Position numbers and translations under genes: made by a program | Part shown: positions 41,523-48,801 of the stretch, in pieces | Layout: each line of letters opens with the position of its first letter | Numbering within the stretch: position 1 is the first letter of the stretch | Assembly: GCA_002709295.1 (NCBI GenBank) | Contig: PAQL01000031.1 | Coordinates: forward strand, 1-64,000 | Direction of reading: 5' to 3' | DNA length: 64,000 nucleotides | Source of the DNA: Phycisphaerae bacterium | GTDB lineage: Bacteria > Planctomycetota > Phycisphaerae > Phycisphaerales > SM1A02 | Notes under the pieces: model-generated | Databases searched by the model: none | Told to the model about the DNA's origin: nothing | What the model saw: only the letters and a program-made list of their open reading frames with translations

Positions 41523-42574
41523 GCACCTTCTCCCTCACCAAAGGCAGCGCCGCCGCCCTCGGCATGCTCGCCATCCAGGCCGGCAGCGAAACCCTGCTGC
41601 TCACCCAGCCCGCCCGCGAGCTGCGCGCCGAGCTGAGCATCGAGCCCTTCACCGGCGACAGTGGCGACCAGCTGCTGGCCGTGCTGTTCATGCGCGAGCA
41701 GCGCCACAGCATGACCCTCCAGCGCGGCGACGGCGCCAACGTCCAGCACCTGGCTGACTGGGTCGAGGCCGTCGCCAACGGCACGCTGGATACTGCGCAG
41801 GCGATTCCCCAGCGCCAACCCGTGCTGCTGCCCTGCTGCCGGTGCGAAGGCGTGGCAATCGCTTATAGATACCTGGCCCCGGCGCCGGCCCTGCATTGCC
41901 TCCACGGGGTGAAATGCCGCCACCGGGACTGCCAATCGCTGGAAGGGGCTGCCACCGCGGCAGCAGCCGCCGACGCCTGGAACGCCATTCAGCGCGAAGA
42001 GCTGGCCGAGGCAGCAGAGCCAGCCCCGGCGCAGGATGAGCTGCTAAGCGGGTTCTGCCAGTGGTATCGCGGCAAGAACGGATACGCCCCGTATCATCCG
42101 AGAGGGAGCGAGGGAGCAGAAGCGTTCGCTGCCGGTGCGGAATGGCAACGCACCCGCCCCGCGCCGACCGAGCATCAGCCGGTCGAGGTGATGCGCTTCC
42201 AGCTAAAGCACCCGGACACTGGCGATACGCGTTCCGTCACGCTTACTCGCTCCGAGGTCGCGGATGGCATGGATGACACCATTTTCGAGAAGCTCGGCGA
42301 CTTGATCTGCGACTGCCAGCCGGTCGGCGAAACGAACGTCGTGGACTGCAGCTGCGACGATTATATCTACGAGTTCGAGCTGGTGAACGCAGCCCCCATC
42401 GCGCAGACCGCCCCGCAGCCGGAGCAGAGTGGGCTGGTGGAGGCGCTACGCAAGATTTGCGCAGAGTGGGACCGCCAAAAGCGCCTGTTTCCTGAGCTGA
42501 GCAGAGACGCCTGGATGGACCTCGCAATTGCAGAAGCTCGCTGCGCCCTGTCGGCCACCAGCCCCACCGCCTGA
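41519..42574 (+). CDS. Phage protein with Lar-like zinc ribbon segment
   Basis: The 351-residue product is unfamiliar overall. Residues about 100-155 (LLPCCRCEGVAIAYRY ... CRHRDCQSL, then ADAWNAI) resemble the zinc-ribbon pattern of Lar-type restriction alleviation proteins, which end in a WN motif. A second cysteine-containing part (DLICDCQPVG, then VVDCSCDDYIY) lies near 265-285. It may be a composite early protein that blocks or modifies host enzymes; the function is uncertain. Confidence 0.55.
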   Translation: MSTFSLTKGSAAALGMLAIQAGSETLLLTQPARELRAELSIEPFTGDSGDQLLAVLFMREQRHSMTLQRGDGANVQHLADWVEAVANGTLDTAQAIPQRQPVLLPCCRCEGVAIAYRYLAPAPALHCLHGVKCRHRDCQSLEGAATAAAAADAWNAIQREELAEAAEPAPAQDELLSGFCQWYRGKNGYAPYHPRGSEGAEAFAAGAEWQRTRPAPTEHQPVEVMRFQLKHPDTGDTRSVTLTRSEVADGMDDTIFEKLGDLICDCQPVGETNVVDCSCDDYIYEFELVNAAPIAQTAPQPEQSGLVEALRKICAEWDRQKRLFPELSRDAWMDLAIAEARCALSATSPTA

Positions 42575-42585
42575 GGCCCGCCACC

Positions 42586-42861
42586 ATGAACCGCACCCTC
42601 GACCAGGCCGCTGCCGTGCTCGGCATCGGCCCGCGCAAGCTGCGCGCCCGCATGCGTGAGCTGGGCCTGCTCAACCACGCCGGCGAGCTGATCAGCAGCG
42701 AGCGCGGCCGGGGCCGGCTGTTCGTCGACACCCGCAGCCGCTGGAACCCGGCCATCAACAGCTACACCCACTATGGCGTCGTCATGGCCACCGAGGCCGG
42801 CATCGCCTGGCTGGCGGAGCAGCTCGACATCACCGTCACCAAGAAGGACGCCGCCGCATGA
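42586..42861 (+). CDS. KilA-C-like phage antirepressor domain protein
   Basis: The 91-residue product (MNRTLDQAAAVLGIGPRKLRARMRELG...) matches the KilAC/ANT C-terminal domain that binds DNA or partners in many phage antirepressors (YTHYGVVMATEAGIAWLAEQL). It stands alone without an N-terminal KilA-N or BRO domain. It overlaps the next gene by 4 nt. Confidence 0.75.
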   Translation: MNRTLDQAAAVLGIGPRKLRARMRELGLLNHAGELISSERGRGRLFVDTRSRWNPAINSYTHYGVVMATEAGIAWLAEQLDITVTKKDAAA

Positions 42862-43256
42862 CCACCTCTGCCACCCAACACGCGATCGGCGCGCTCAAGC
42901 TCACCCGTCTGCACCTGGACCACCCGAGCGTGATCCCGGCCCGGGTGCTGCGCGACACCTGCACCGAGGCCATTGCCCGCCTGCAGCTCAACGAGCCGCA
43001 CGCTGACGACCTCGGCCGGCTCTGGTGCGCACTGTTCGCGGTGCTGCCGCGCGGCTTCCTGCCCCACGTCACGCTCACCCGCGAGCCGGCCACGCCGTTC
43101 GCCTGCGTCATCACCGACGCCACGGGCAACCTCGTCGATCGCCAACTGGGCAAGACCATCGAAGGCATCACCGAGCTCATCCGCCTGCGCCACGGCGCGC
43201 CCAGCGCGGCACGCACCGCCGAGGGGCGCGGGGAGAACGGAGGGGCCACCGCGTGA
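42858..43256 (+). CDS. Hypothetical phage protein
   Basis: The 132-residue product (MTTSATQHAIGALKLTRLHL...) is conserved-looking but unfamiliar to me. It has a helical front and a VITDATGNLVDRQLGKTIEG segment. It lies between the KilAC-like gene and the PrtN-like gene, overlapping both by 4 nt, in a tightly packed rightward operon. Confidence 0.6.
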   Translation: MTTSATQHAIGALKLTRLHLDHPSVIPARVLRDTCTEAIARLQLNEPHADDLGRLWCALFAVLPRGFLPHVTLTREPATPFACVITDATGNLVDRQLGKTIEGITELIRLRHGAPSAARTAEGRGENGGATA

Positions 43257-43516
43257 CCAGCACCTACCAGCAACTGCTGCGCCGCTACGACCGGCCCTGC
43301 CTGCCGCTGGACGAAGTGCGCGCCGAGTACCTGCCCCACATCGGCAGCGTCGACTACCTGATCGAACTGATCCACCAGGGCCGCATCGGCCTGCGCTACA
43401 CCCGCACGGACGTCACCCGCAAGGCGCCGCCCGTGGTTTACCTGCGCGACCTGGCCGCCTGGCTGGACGCGCACGACCCGAGCAACACCCAACCCGCCAC
43501 TCACCGCGTGGCGTAA
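43253..43516 (+). CDS. PrtN-like pyocin activator family protein
   Basis: The 87-residue product (YQQLLRRYDRPCLPLDEVRAE... , VVYLRDLAAWLDAHD) resembles PrtN, the activator of pyocin genes in Pseudomonas aeruginosa. In PrtN proteins this layout includes a winged-helix-like part and a C-terminal helix. A GTG start at 43253, in the TGA of the upstream gene, is preceded by GGAGG. It could activate phage or pyocin-type promoters. Confidence 0.7.
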   Translation: MTSTYQQLLRRYDRPCLPLDEVRAEYLPHIGSVDYLIELIHQGRIGLRYTRTDVTRKAPPVVYLRDLAAWLDAHDPSNTQPATHRVA

Positions 43517-43536
43517 CCAACGCAAGGACACAGCAC

Positions 43537-43884
43537 ATGAAAGCAACCGATACCAGCGAGTTCATCAACAGCCTCAATGCCGGGGTGTTCGCCCAGCAGG
43601 TCGGCCGCGCCCTCTCCGACGTCGCTGCCGGCGTGGTCGAGTACAGCAAGCAAGGCCAGGTGACGCTGACCTTCAAGCTCAAGCAGATCGGCCAGAGCCA
43701 GCAGGTCGCGGTCACCCATACGCTCGATTACGTGCAACCGACCAAGCGCGGCAAAAAGCGTGAGGACACCACACTCGACACGCCGCTTTACGTCACCGCC
43801 AACGGCCTCGAACTGTTCCAGACCGACCCGACCGCGCAGCTGTTCACCCGCGAAGACGCGCCAGTAAAAGCCCGCGAAGTTTGA
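43537..43884 (+). CDS. Conserved phage protein upstream of DUF2303
   Basis: The 115-residue product (MKATDTSEFINSLNAGVFAQ...) is a small beta-rich protein (VTLTFKLKQIG, VTHTLDYVQPTKRG). Similar proteins precede DUF2303 genes in many Pseudomonas prophages; the function is unknown. AAGGA precedes the ATG. Confidence 0.65.
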   Translation: MKATDTSEFINSLNAGVFAQQVGRALSDVAAGVVEYSKQGQVTLTFKLKQIGQSQQVAVTHTLDYVQPTKRGKKREDTTLDTPLYVTANGLELFQTDPTAQLFTREDAPVKAREV

Positions 43885-43922
43885 CCCAGCAAAACCCACC
43901 TACCACACAAGGAAGCAACACC

Positions 43923-44735
43923 ATGCCATTGAGCAAAGAAGCCATTCAGCACATCGAAGCCAACGCCATCGCCGCAATGGGCACGATGCCCCGTCAGCAG
44001 GTGCCGACCATCGCCCTGCCCAAGGACATGGCCGTGCACAACCTCGAGCGCTTCGCCGAGCAGCGCGCCCGCTTCCGCGGCGAAATGCTCACCGCCAGCA
44101 TCGCGGACTTCGCCAGCTACGTGCTCCACCACGGCGAGGCGAACACCGCTGCCTTCATCGATCAGGAACGCATGGCCTGCCGCGCTTTCTTCAACCTGGG
44201 CACCCAGGCCGCGCCCGGCCACGGCGACGACACCGCCATGCTCCTGCTGAAACCGACCGCCGCCTACTCCGCCGTGCTGGCCATCGCCGGCAAGCCGCTC
44301 AGCCAGCGCGAACTGGCCGAGTGGATGGAGGACTGGGCGCACTGCCTGCAGGTGCGCGCCGGCGAAGAGGTGTTGGCCGTCGCCGCCGCCTGCGCCGCGG
44401 TGCGCAACATCACCATCAAGGCCGGCAGCGAGCGCACCCACACCGAGCACAACTTCGGCGCCGCTCGCTCGGCGATGGACGAGATCGAGGCCAAGAGCCA
44501 GGACCGCCTGCCCACCGAGCTGGTCGTGGTCACCGAGCCCTACGACGGCCTGCTGCCGCAGACCATCGTCCTGCGCCTGTCAGTCATCACCGGCGAGAAG
44601 CCGCAGCTCAAGCTGCGCTGGGTGCGCGAAGAAGCCCAGCACGAGGAAATCGCCCAGGACTTCAAGCGCGTGATCCAGCAGGAAGTTGGCGGTAGCGCCA
44701 TCGTCACGCTCGGCACCTTCCGCCTGGGCGAATAA
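43923..44735 (+). CDS. DUF2303 (YfdQ-like) phage protein
   Basis: The 270-residue product (MPLSKEAIQHIEANAIAAMG...) fits the DUF2303 family, common in lambdoid and Pseudomonas prophages and likely involved in phage DNA metabolism. FASYVLHHGEANTAAFID and EWMEDWAHCLQ are typical. I chose the ATG at 43923 with AGGA in front of it, rather than one 42 nt upstream. Confidence 0.85.
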   Translation: MPLSKEAIQHIEANAIAAMGTMPRQQVPTIALPKDMAVHNLERFAEQRARFRGEMLTASIADFASYVLHHGEANTAAFIDQERMACRAFFNLGTQAAPGHGDDTAMLLLKPTAAYSAVLAIAGKPLSQRELAEWMEDWAHCLQVRAGEEVLAVAAACAAVRNITIKAGSERTHTEHNFGAARSAMDEIEAKSQDRLPTELVVVTEPYDGLLPQTIVLRLSVITGEKPQLKLRWVREEAQHEEIAQDFKRVIQQEVGGSAIVTLGTFRLGE

Positions 44736-44799
44736 CCACCACGCCACACCCCGCCGGCCTTACCACCCGGCGGGCTCGACACAACAGGGGACACAGCAC

Positions 44800-45303
44800 A
44801 TGAACTTCACCACCATTCAGATCATCGCCCTGCTCGGCTCGCTCGCCTCGCTGGCGCTGCTGTTCGGCATCGGCTACCACGAAGGCCGCCGCGCCGCGCG
44901 CAACGACCTGGCACAGGCCTCCAAAGCCCACGAGGAACTGATCGAAAACCTGCGCCACCAGCGCGACCGAGCGGTGCACGAGCACACCCTCAGCCGCCTC
45001 AACGCCGCCCAGGCGCTCGAAGCCATCACCAGCGAGCTGGACGAAGCCCGCCGCCAGATCGCCCTGCTTGAACGCCAGGCCCTCACCGACGCGGACGCCC
45101 ACGCCCTGGCGGAAATCACCGGCCAACTCAACCTGGCCGCCACCACCTACCAGGCCATGCACTCCAACCAGGCCACCCACGCCCGCCGCCTCGCCCACGC
45201 TGCGAGCACCCTCGCCGAGCGCTATTGGACCGCCGCGCCCCGCTCCACCTGGGAGCGCGTCGACGCAACGTTGGGCAGCCAATCGGCTGCGATGAGCGCG
45301 TGA
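44800..45303 (+). CDS. Membrane-anchored coiled-coil phage protein
   Basis: The 167-residue product starts with one membrane helix (IQIIALLGSLASLALLFGIG, residues 6-25). A long Ala/Glu/Arg-rich coiled coil (to about 130) follows. The architecture suggests a superinfection exclusion or membrane-tethered helper, but there is no direct evidence. AGGGG precedes the ATG at 44800. Confidence 0.65.
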   Translation: MNFTTIQIIALLGSLASLALLFGIGYHEGRRAARNDLAQASKAHEELIENLRHQRDRAVHEHTLSRLNAAQALEAITSELDEARRQIALLERQALTDADAHALAEITGQLNLAATTYQAMHSNQATHARRLAHAASTLAERYWTAAPRSTWERVDATLGSQSAAMSA

Positions 45304-45313
45304 GGTGAGGACC

Positions 45314-45916
45314 ATGAGCATGAAGATGGCAAAACCATCGGGCGATGACATTCAGGCAGCCGAAGAGCTGATGCAGATTCTGCAGCTCATTGATGCCCGC
45401 TTCGGCGGCCCGTGGGCCAACCCGGACGCAGGGGACAGCATCAGCGAATTGCTGCAGGACGGTGAAAAAGAGTTCGACGGCGAGAACATCACCCACCTGC
45501 AGACCCTCTACAACAACCTGGCACGCCTGCTGCGCTGCACACCGAACTTCTACGGGCGCGTTATCAGCGGCATGTGCCACGTGATCATGTACCCGAAGAA
45601 CGAGATTCTCGACCCTGAGTCGGACTGTATTGACCTGCACCCACGCTTCGCCCAGCTGGCTGTAGAAGCCAGCCGCACGGCAGAGCTGGAGGCAGAGAAC
45701 GCCGCGCTTCGCGCCGCACAGACCGAGCAGCACATCCATACCGCCGGCCAACGACTCTATGAAGAACTGCGCCAGTGGCTGGCAACAGAGCATGACCCCG
45801 ATAGTCAGGCGGCGCTACAGGCGTGGCGCGAAGCCATCGCGCAGACCGCCCCTCAGCATTCGGACGACGAAGCCGTCGACCGCTTCGCCGCAGTGCATGT
45901 GAGGGGCCATGAATGA
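45314..45916 (+). CDS. Hypothetical phage protein
   Basis: The 200-residue product (MSMKMAKPSGDDIQAAEELM...) has a helical N-terminus with LMQILQLIDARFGGPW and a long C-terminal coiled coil (ELEAENAALRAAQTEQHIH). I cannot name a family. Its stop codon overlaps the start of the methyltransferase gene. Confidence 0.65.
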   Translation: MSMKMAKPSGDDIQAAEELMQILQLIDARFGGPWANPDAGDSISELLQDGEKEFDGENITHLQTLYNNLARLLRCTPNFYGRVISGMCHVIMYPKNEILDPESDCIDLHPRFAQLAVEASRTAELEAENAALRAAQTEQHIHTAGQRLYEELRQWLATEHDPDSQAALQAWREAIAQTAPQHSDDEAVDRFAAVHVRGHE

Positions 45917-46658
45917 GCTGGCTCTTTTCGCGGGTGCTGGTGGAGGAATTCTCGGCGGCCACCTCTTGGGATGGCGCACCGTCTGCGCCGTTGAGCGTAA
46001 TGCCCACGCTGCACAGATTCTCGCGCAACGACAAAACGATGGAGCCCTCCCAGCTTTCCCGATTTGGTCTGACGTGTGCAGTTTTGACGGAAGACCGTGG
46101 CGCGGCCTTATTGACCTGGTTTCGGGCGGCTTCCCCTGCCAGGACATCAGCAACAGTGGCGAGAAAGAAGGCATCGAAGGCGCGCGCAGCGGACTGTGGA
46201 AAGAAATGTCGCGCATCGTTCGCGAAGTTGGACCGCGCTACGTCTTCGTGGAGAACGTCGCAGCTCTCCTTGTTCGAGGAATCGACGTCGTCCTCGGTGA
46301 CCTGGCCGCGATGGGGTTTGATGCTCGATGGGGAGTGCTGGGATCTGCCGACTGTGGCGGCCACCAAACCCGAGAAAGGGTATGGATTATGGCCGACGCT
46401 CAAGGCCTCAGATGGCGAACAGCGGACATCGAACCTGGAGTACTTCAAGCGACGCTTGACCGTATCGCCGGATCTTCCAGTGATCGTGGCTTTGAGTACG
46501 CCTCCGACCTCAAGGGGATTCTACGGCCGACTAAACCCGGATTGGTGCGAGTGGTTGATGACGTGGCCCATCAAGTGGACCGAATTAGAGCCATTGGAAA
46601 TGGACAGGATCCACGAGTGGCAGCGGCAGCATTCACTCTGCTGGCTGAAGAGGAATGA
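45909..46658 (+). CDS. C5-cytosine DNA methyltransferase (Dcm-like)
   Basis: The 249-residue product has the ordered motifs of a cytosine-5 methyltransferase: motif I LFAGAGGGILGG (6-17), motif IV GGFPCQDIS with PCQ (73-81), motif VI VENVAALL (114-121), motif VIII QTRERVW (153-159) and motif X RAIGNGQDPRVAAAAF. It is short; the target recognition region is compressed to about 45 residues, so activity is uncertain. It may protect phage DNA from host restriction. The same DNA is open in a second frame. Confidence 0.85.
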   Translation: MNELALFAGAGGGILGGHLLGWRTVCAVERNAHAAQILAQRQNDGALPAFPIWSDVCSFDGRPWRGLIDLVSGGFPCQDISNSGEKEGIEGARSGLWKEMSRIVREVGPRYVFVENVAALLVRGIDVVLGDLAAMGFDARWGVLGSADCGGHQTRERVWIMADAQGLRWRTADIEPGVLQATLDRIAGSSSDRGFEYASDLKGILRPTKPGLVRVVDDVAHQVDRIRAIGNGQDPRVAAAAFTLLAEEE

Positions 46659-46668
46659 GGCAGCATGA
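45913..46668 (+). CDS. Overlapping +1-frame reading of the methyltransferase gene
   Basis: This 251-residue frame runs almost exactly over the methyltransferase gene (MSWLFSRVLVEEFSAATSWD...). It ends in LNPDWCEWLMTWPIKWTELE and LEMDRIHEWQRQHS, a pattern I recall as a frequent C-terminus of phage proteins in this position. GAGGGG is 6 nt before this ATG but only 2 nt before the methyltransferase ATG, so the spacing favours this start. It may be a real second product or an evolutionary by-product; coding is not proven. Confidence 0.5.
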   Translation: MSWLFSRVLVEEFSAATSWDGAPSAPLSVMPTLHRFSRNDKTMEPSQLSRFGLTCAVLTEDRGAALLTWFRAASPARTSATVARKKASKARAADCGKKCRASFAKLDRATSSWRTSQLSLFEESTSSSVTWPRWGLMLDGECWDLPTVAATKPEKGYGLWPTLKASDGEQRTSNLEYFKRRLTVSPDLPVIVALSTPPTSRGFYGRLNPDWCEWLMTWPIKWTELEPLEMDRIHEWQRQHSLCWLKRNEAA

Positions 46669-46976
46669 CCTGCTCCATCTTCTTCACCACGGAAATGCCC
46701 AACGATACCGCCCAGGTCAGCGGGCGCCTGCCACGCAAGCCGCAGCGATGGACGATGGAATGGCTGGTCAAAACGCCAGACGGCAAGACCCACGTCGACA
46801 ACTCCCGCACCATCCAGCGCGCCACCTATGAGGAGGTAAACGCGATCATGGGCGCCATCATCGACGACATCAAAGCCGAGATCGGCGAACTGGCAACTTT
46901 CATCAGCTACCGCCTGACCTGCCACGGCGGCACCAAGAAGCATCGCAAGGGAGGGAAACGCCGTGGTCGCGCTTGA
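46665..46976 (+). CDS. Small hypothetical phage protein
   Basis: The 103-residue product (MTCSIFFTTEMPNDTAQVSG...) has a basic lysine-rich C-terminus (GGTKKHRKGGKRRGRA). I do not recognise the family. It overlaps the end of the second methyltransferase frame by 4 nt. GAGG precedes the ATG. Confidence 0.6.
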   Translation: MTCSIFFTTEMPNDTAQVSGRLPRKPQRWTMEWLVKTPDGKTHVDNSRTIQRATYEEVNAIMGAIIDDIKAEIGELATFISYRLTCHGGTKKHRKGGKRRGRA

Positions 46977-47163
46977 GGGTTACCTGCGCGAGGAGCAGGT
47001 GCTGGAGGTCACCACGCTGTCCCACGCCACGCTCTGGCGCGAGATCAAGGCCGGGCGCTTCCCGAAACAGGTCCGGCTTTCGCCGGGCCGCGTCGGTTGG
47101 CGGGCATCGGATCTGCGCCTCTGGCTGGAGGACCCAGAAGCGTGGAGCAATCAGGCGGCGTGA
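46963..47163 (+). CDS. AlpA-like excisionase/regulator
   Basis: The 66-residue product (YLREEQVLEVTTLSHATLWREIKAGRFPKQVRL... , WRASDLRLWLEDPEAW) is a MerR-like winged helix of the AlpA family. Such proteins act as excisionases or integrase activators. It is a GTG-started gene with GGGAGGG upstream. Its 3' end faces the integrase 3' end, 3 bp apart. Confidence 0.82.
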   Translation: MVALEGYLREEQVLEVTTLSHATLWREIKAGRFPKQVRLSPGRVGWRASDLRLWLEDPEAWSNQAA

Positions 47164-47166
47164 CGG

Positions 47167-48366
47167 CTACGGCTTCACGCCAGCCACATCTACAAGCCAG
47201 GTAGCCCAATCCTCGAGGCCCTGGCTTTTTTCTTTCAGGTAGTCGTAGCGGTCATAGTGCTTCGACGACACATCGCTGAACGCATGCCCCTGGATGCGAT
47301 CGCGCAGTTCCTTGCTGATCCCCGCCACACCCATCAGCGTCTTGCAGGTGCGCCGCAGGTCGCGCAGCGTGAATGGCGTCTTGAACGTGTCCGGGTGCCG
47401 CGCGCAAAGCTTCGTCACCGCCCTCGACACGGACTGCACGTTGATTGAGTTGTTCTTATACCGGCCCATGAACGGAAAGGCCTCTTCGCCGGAGATCGGT
47501 TTCAGCCGCTCCAGGCAGGCGCGGCTCAGGTCGTTGAACGGCACCACATGAATCTCCCGCTCGCCTTCTACGCCCTTCTTGCTGCGGATCATGTAGTAGT
47601 CGTCGCGGTACATCGTGCGGTCTGATGCCACCACCTGCTCCGGCCGCTGCCCACCGCTGGCAATCAGGAACTTGATCAGCTCCGCCGTGACCAGGCTCAG
47701 TTCCTCGGGCAGCAGGTTCCACAGCGCCGCCAGCTCTTCCTTGCTCAGCACGCGCTGGCCGGGGCGCTCCCAATCGCCCTGCACGGGGATGCTCGCCACC
47801 GGGTTATAGGTCAACCCGAAGCGCACTTTCGACTTGAGGTAGTCCCGCGGGTTGTATTCCTGGTTGAGCCCGTGCTGGAACGCCGCGTGCAGCTGCGACC
47901 GCACCCGGTTGCAGTAGGTGGTCACCTTCGCCTTGATCATCGCGGAGATTATGTCGCGGATATCCCCGGGCTCGATGGCGCTGGCCAGCTTCTTCACCAG
48001 GTGCGGGAACGGCTCAGAGACATAGTGCTTGAGCGACCATTCCACGTTACCGGCCGAGGCCGCGCCTTCGGCTTTCAACTTGGCCACATACGAATCGAGC
48101 AGGTTCTGCAGCGTGCCCTCCGCTTCACTCTGCGGCGAGGCCCCTTTGCACTTGTCGCGCGCAACGGTGAGCGACATCGTTGGCCACACGCCGAGCTTGC
48201 GTTGCTTCTTCTTGCCGGCCACGAACCACTGGTAGTAGAACTCTTTCGTGCCGTTGGCGCGAACCTTCAGCAGCAGCACCCCTTCCCCGCGCGCACCGCG
48301 CCCGTCGGACATCACATAGTCGCGGTCTTCTGGCTTGAGCGAACGGATCTGCTTTTCGGTTAGCAT
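47167..48366 (-). CDS. int: Prophage tyrosine integrase
   Basis: The 399-residue product has an N-terminal DUF4102-type domain (YVMSDGRGARGEGVLLLKV, FYYQWFVAGKKKQRKLGVWP). A C-terminal catalytic domain follows: arginine in GGQRPEQV, LRDLRRTC (second arginine), histidine in QGHAFSD and tyrosine in HYDRYDY. It should insert the phage into tRNA-Gly. The ATG at 48366 lacks a strong ribosome-binding site. The gene ends beside AlpA and starts near attR. Confidence 0.93.
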   Translation of the reverse strand: MLTEKQIRSLKPEDRDYVMSDGRGARGEGVLLLKVRANGTKEFYYQWFVAGKKKQRKLGVWPTMSLTVARDKCKGASPQSEAEGTLQNLLDSYVAKLKAEGAASAGNVEWSLKHYVSEPFPHLVKKLASAIEPGDIRDIISAMIKAKVTTYCNRVRSQLHAAFQHGLNQEYNPRDYLKSKVRFGLTYNPVASIPVQGDWERPGQRVLSKEELAALWNLLPEELSLVTAELIKFLIASGGQRPEQVVASDRTMYRDDYYMIRSKKGVEGEREIHVVPFNDLSRACLERLKPISGEEAFPFMGRYKNNSINVQSVSRAVTKLCARHPDTFKTPFTLRDLRRTCKTLMGVAGISKELRDRIQGHAFSDVSSKHYDRYDYLKEKSQGLEDWATWLVDVAGVKP

Positions 48367-48367
48367 G

Positions 48368-48390
48368 CGTGACAGTTTCCGGTGACAGTT
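48368..48390. promoter_or_regulatory. Candidate right-arm integrase sites
   Basis: Two decamers, CGTGACAGTT and GGTGACAGTT, occur at 48368 and 48381, just upstream of the integrase ATG. They match those near attL (4634-4686). They may also serve integrase autoregulation. Confidence 0.5.
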
Positions 48391-48519
48391 GTCCCGAACT
48401 AACACGAAATTCAGCGGGACAAATTGAGACTGAGCCGGAAGCCCCAGCCCATACAGGACTGGGATTGTAGCGCCTTTACGATACCTCGCGTTATACCCTG
48501 ATATTTGGCCCGCTATAGA

Positions 48520-48563
48520 TTCCCAAGCTCATGACGAGGGTTCGATTCCCTTCGCCCGCTCCA
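48520..48563 (+). repeat. attR of the prophage and probable attL of the ICE
   Basis: This 44-bp copy of the tRNA-Gly 3' part lacks the 5' half and is not a working tRNA gene. It sits between the prophage integrase and the ICE integrase, 238 bp before the latter. Elements of the ICEclc type also use the 3' end of tRNA-Gly, so the site appears to serve both elements. Confidence 0.88.
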
Positions 48564-48572
48564 CCGCATCAT

Positions 48573-48706
48573 TCTGCGGACTTCCGCAGAAGTCCAAGAG
48601 AGTCTGCAAGTCGTTGCCACACAAGGACTTTTCCTCTCTTTGACGTTCTGCCGTGGTCCACTGCGATCCGCCTACAGCCGGGACTTTTAAGTCCACAAAC
48701 AAGTCC
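48573..48706. repeat. GGACTT/AAGTCC cluster and hairpins at the ICE left end
   Basis: The hexamer GGACTT or its complement occurs six times in 130 bp (48578, 48590, 48625, 48681, 48689 and 48701). One 18-bp hairpin is TCTGCGGA-CT-TCCGCAGA (48573-48590); an overlapping one pairs 48578-48583 with 48590-48595. GGACTTTTAAGTCC (48681-48694) is a perfect palindrome. The cluster precedes the integrase gene, so integrase, excisionase or regulator binding is likely. Confidence 0.55.
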
Positions 48707-48801
48707 ATTTTTGCGGGCGCGGCTGATTCCGGATTGTTGATGGAGGGGCGAGGTCGACGTGACCAGCATCTGGTTCCTGACTCATGTTCAGGAGCAAGAG
48801 C

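Larger units (their letters stand above)
4553..48563. mobile_element. Complete temperate prophage, lambda-like head and P2-like tail, with a DGR
   Basis: A 44-bp tRNA-derived repeat flanks about 44 kb. It holds an integrase next to attR, a CI/Cro switch, a replication primase-helicase, terminase and head genes of lambda type, contractile tail genes of P2 type, holin, endolysin and spanins. All structural modules appear intact, with no frameshifted core gene other than the likely programmed one in the tail chaperone. It therefore looks inducible, though that is inference. Confidence 0.93.

Noticed and set aside
48520-48563. Second tRNA-Gly gene
   Set aside because: Only the 3' 44 nt are present; acceptor 5' strand and D arm are missing.
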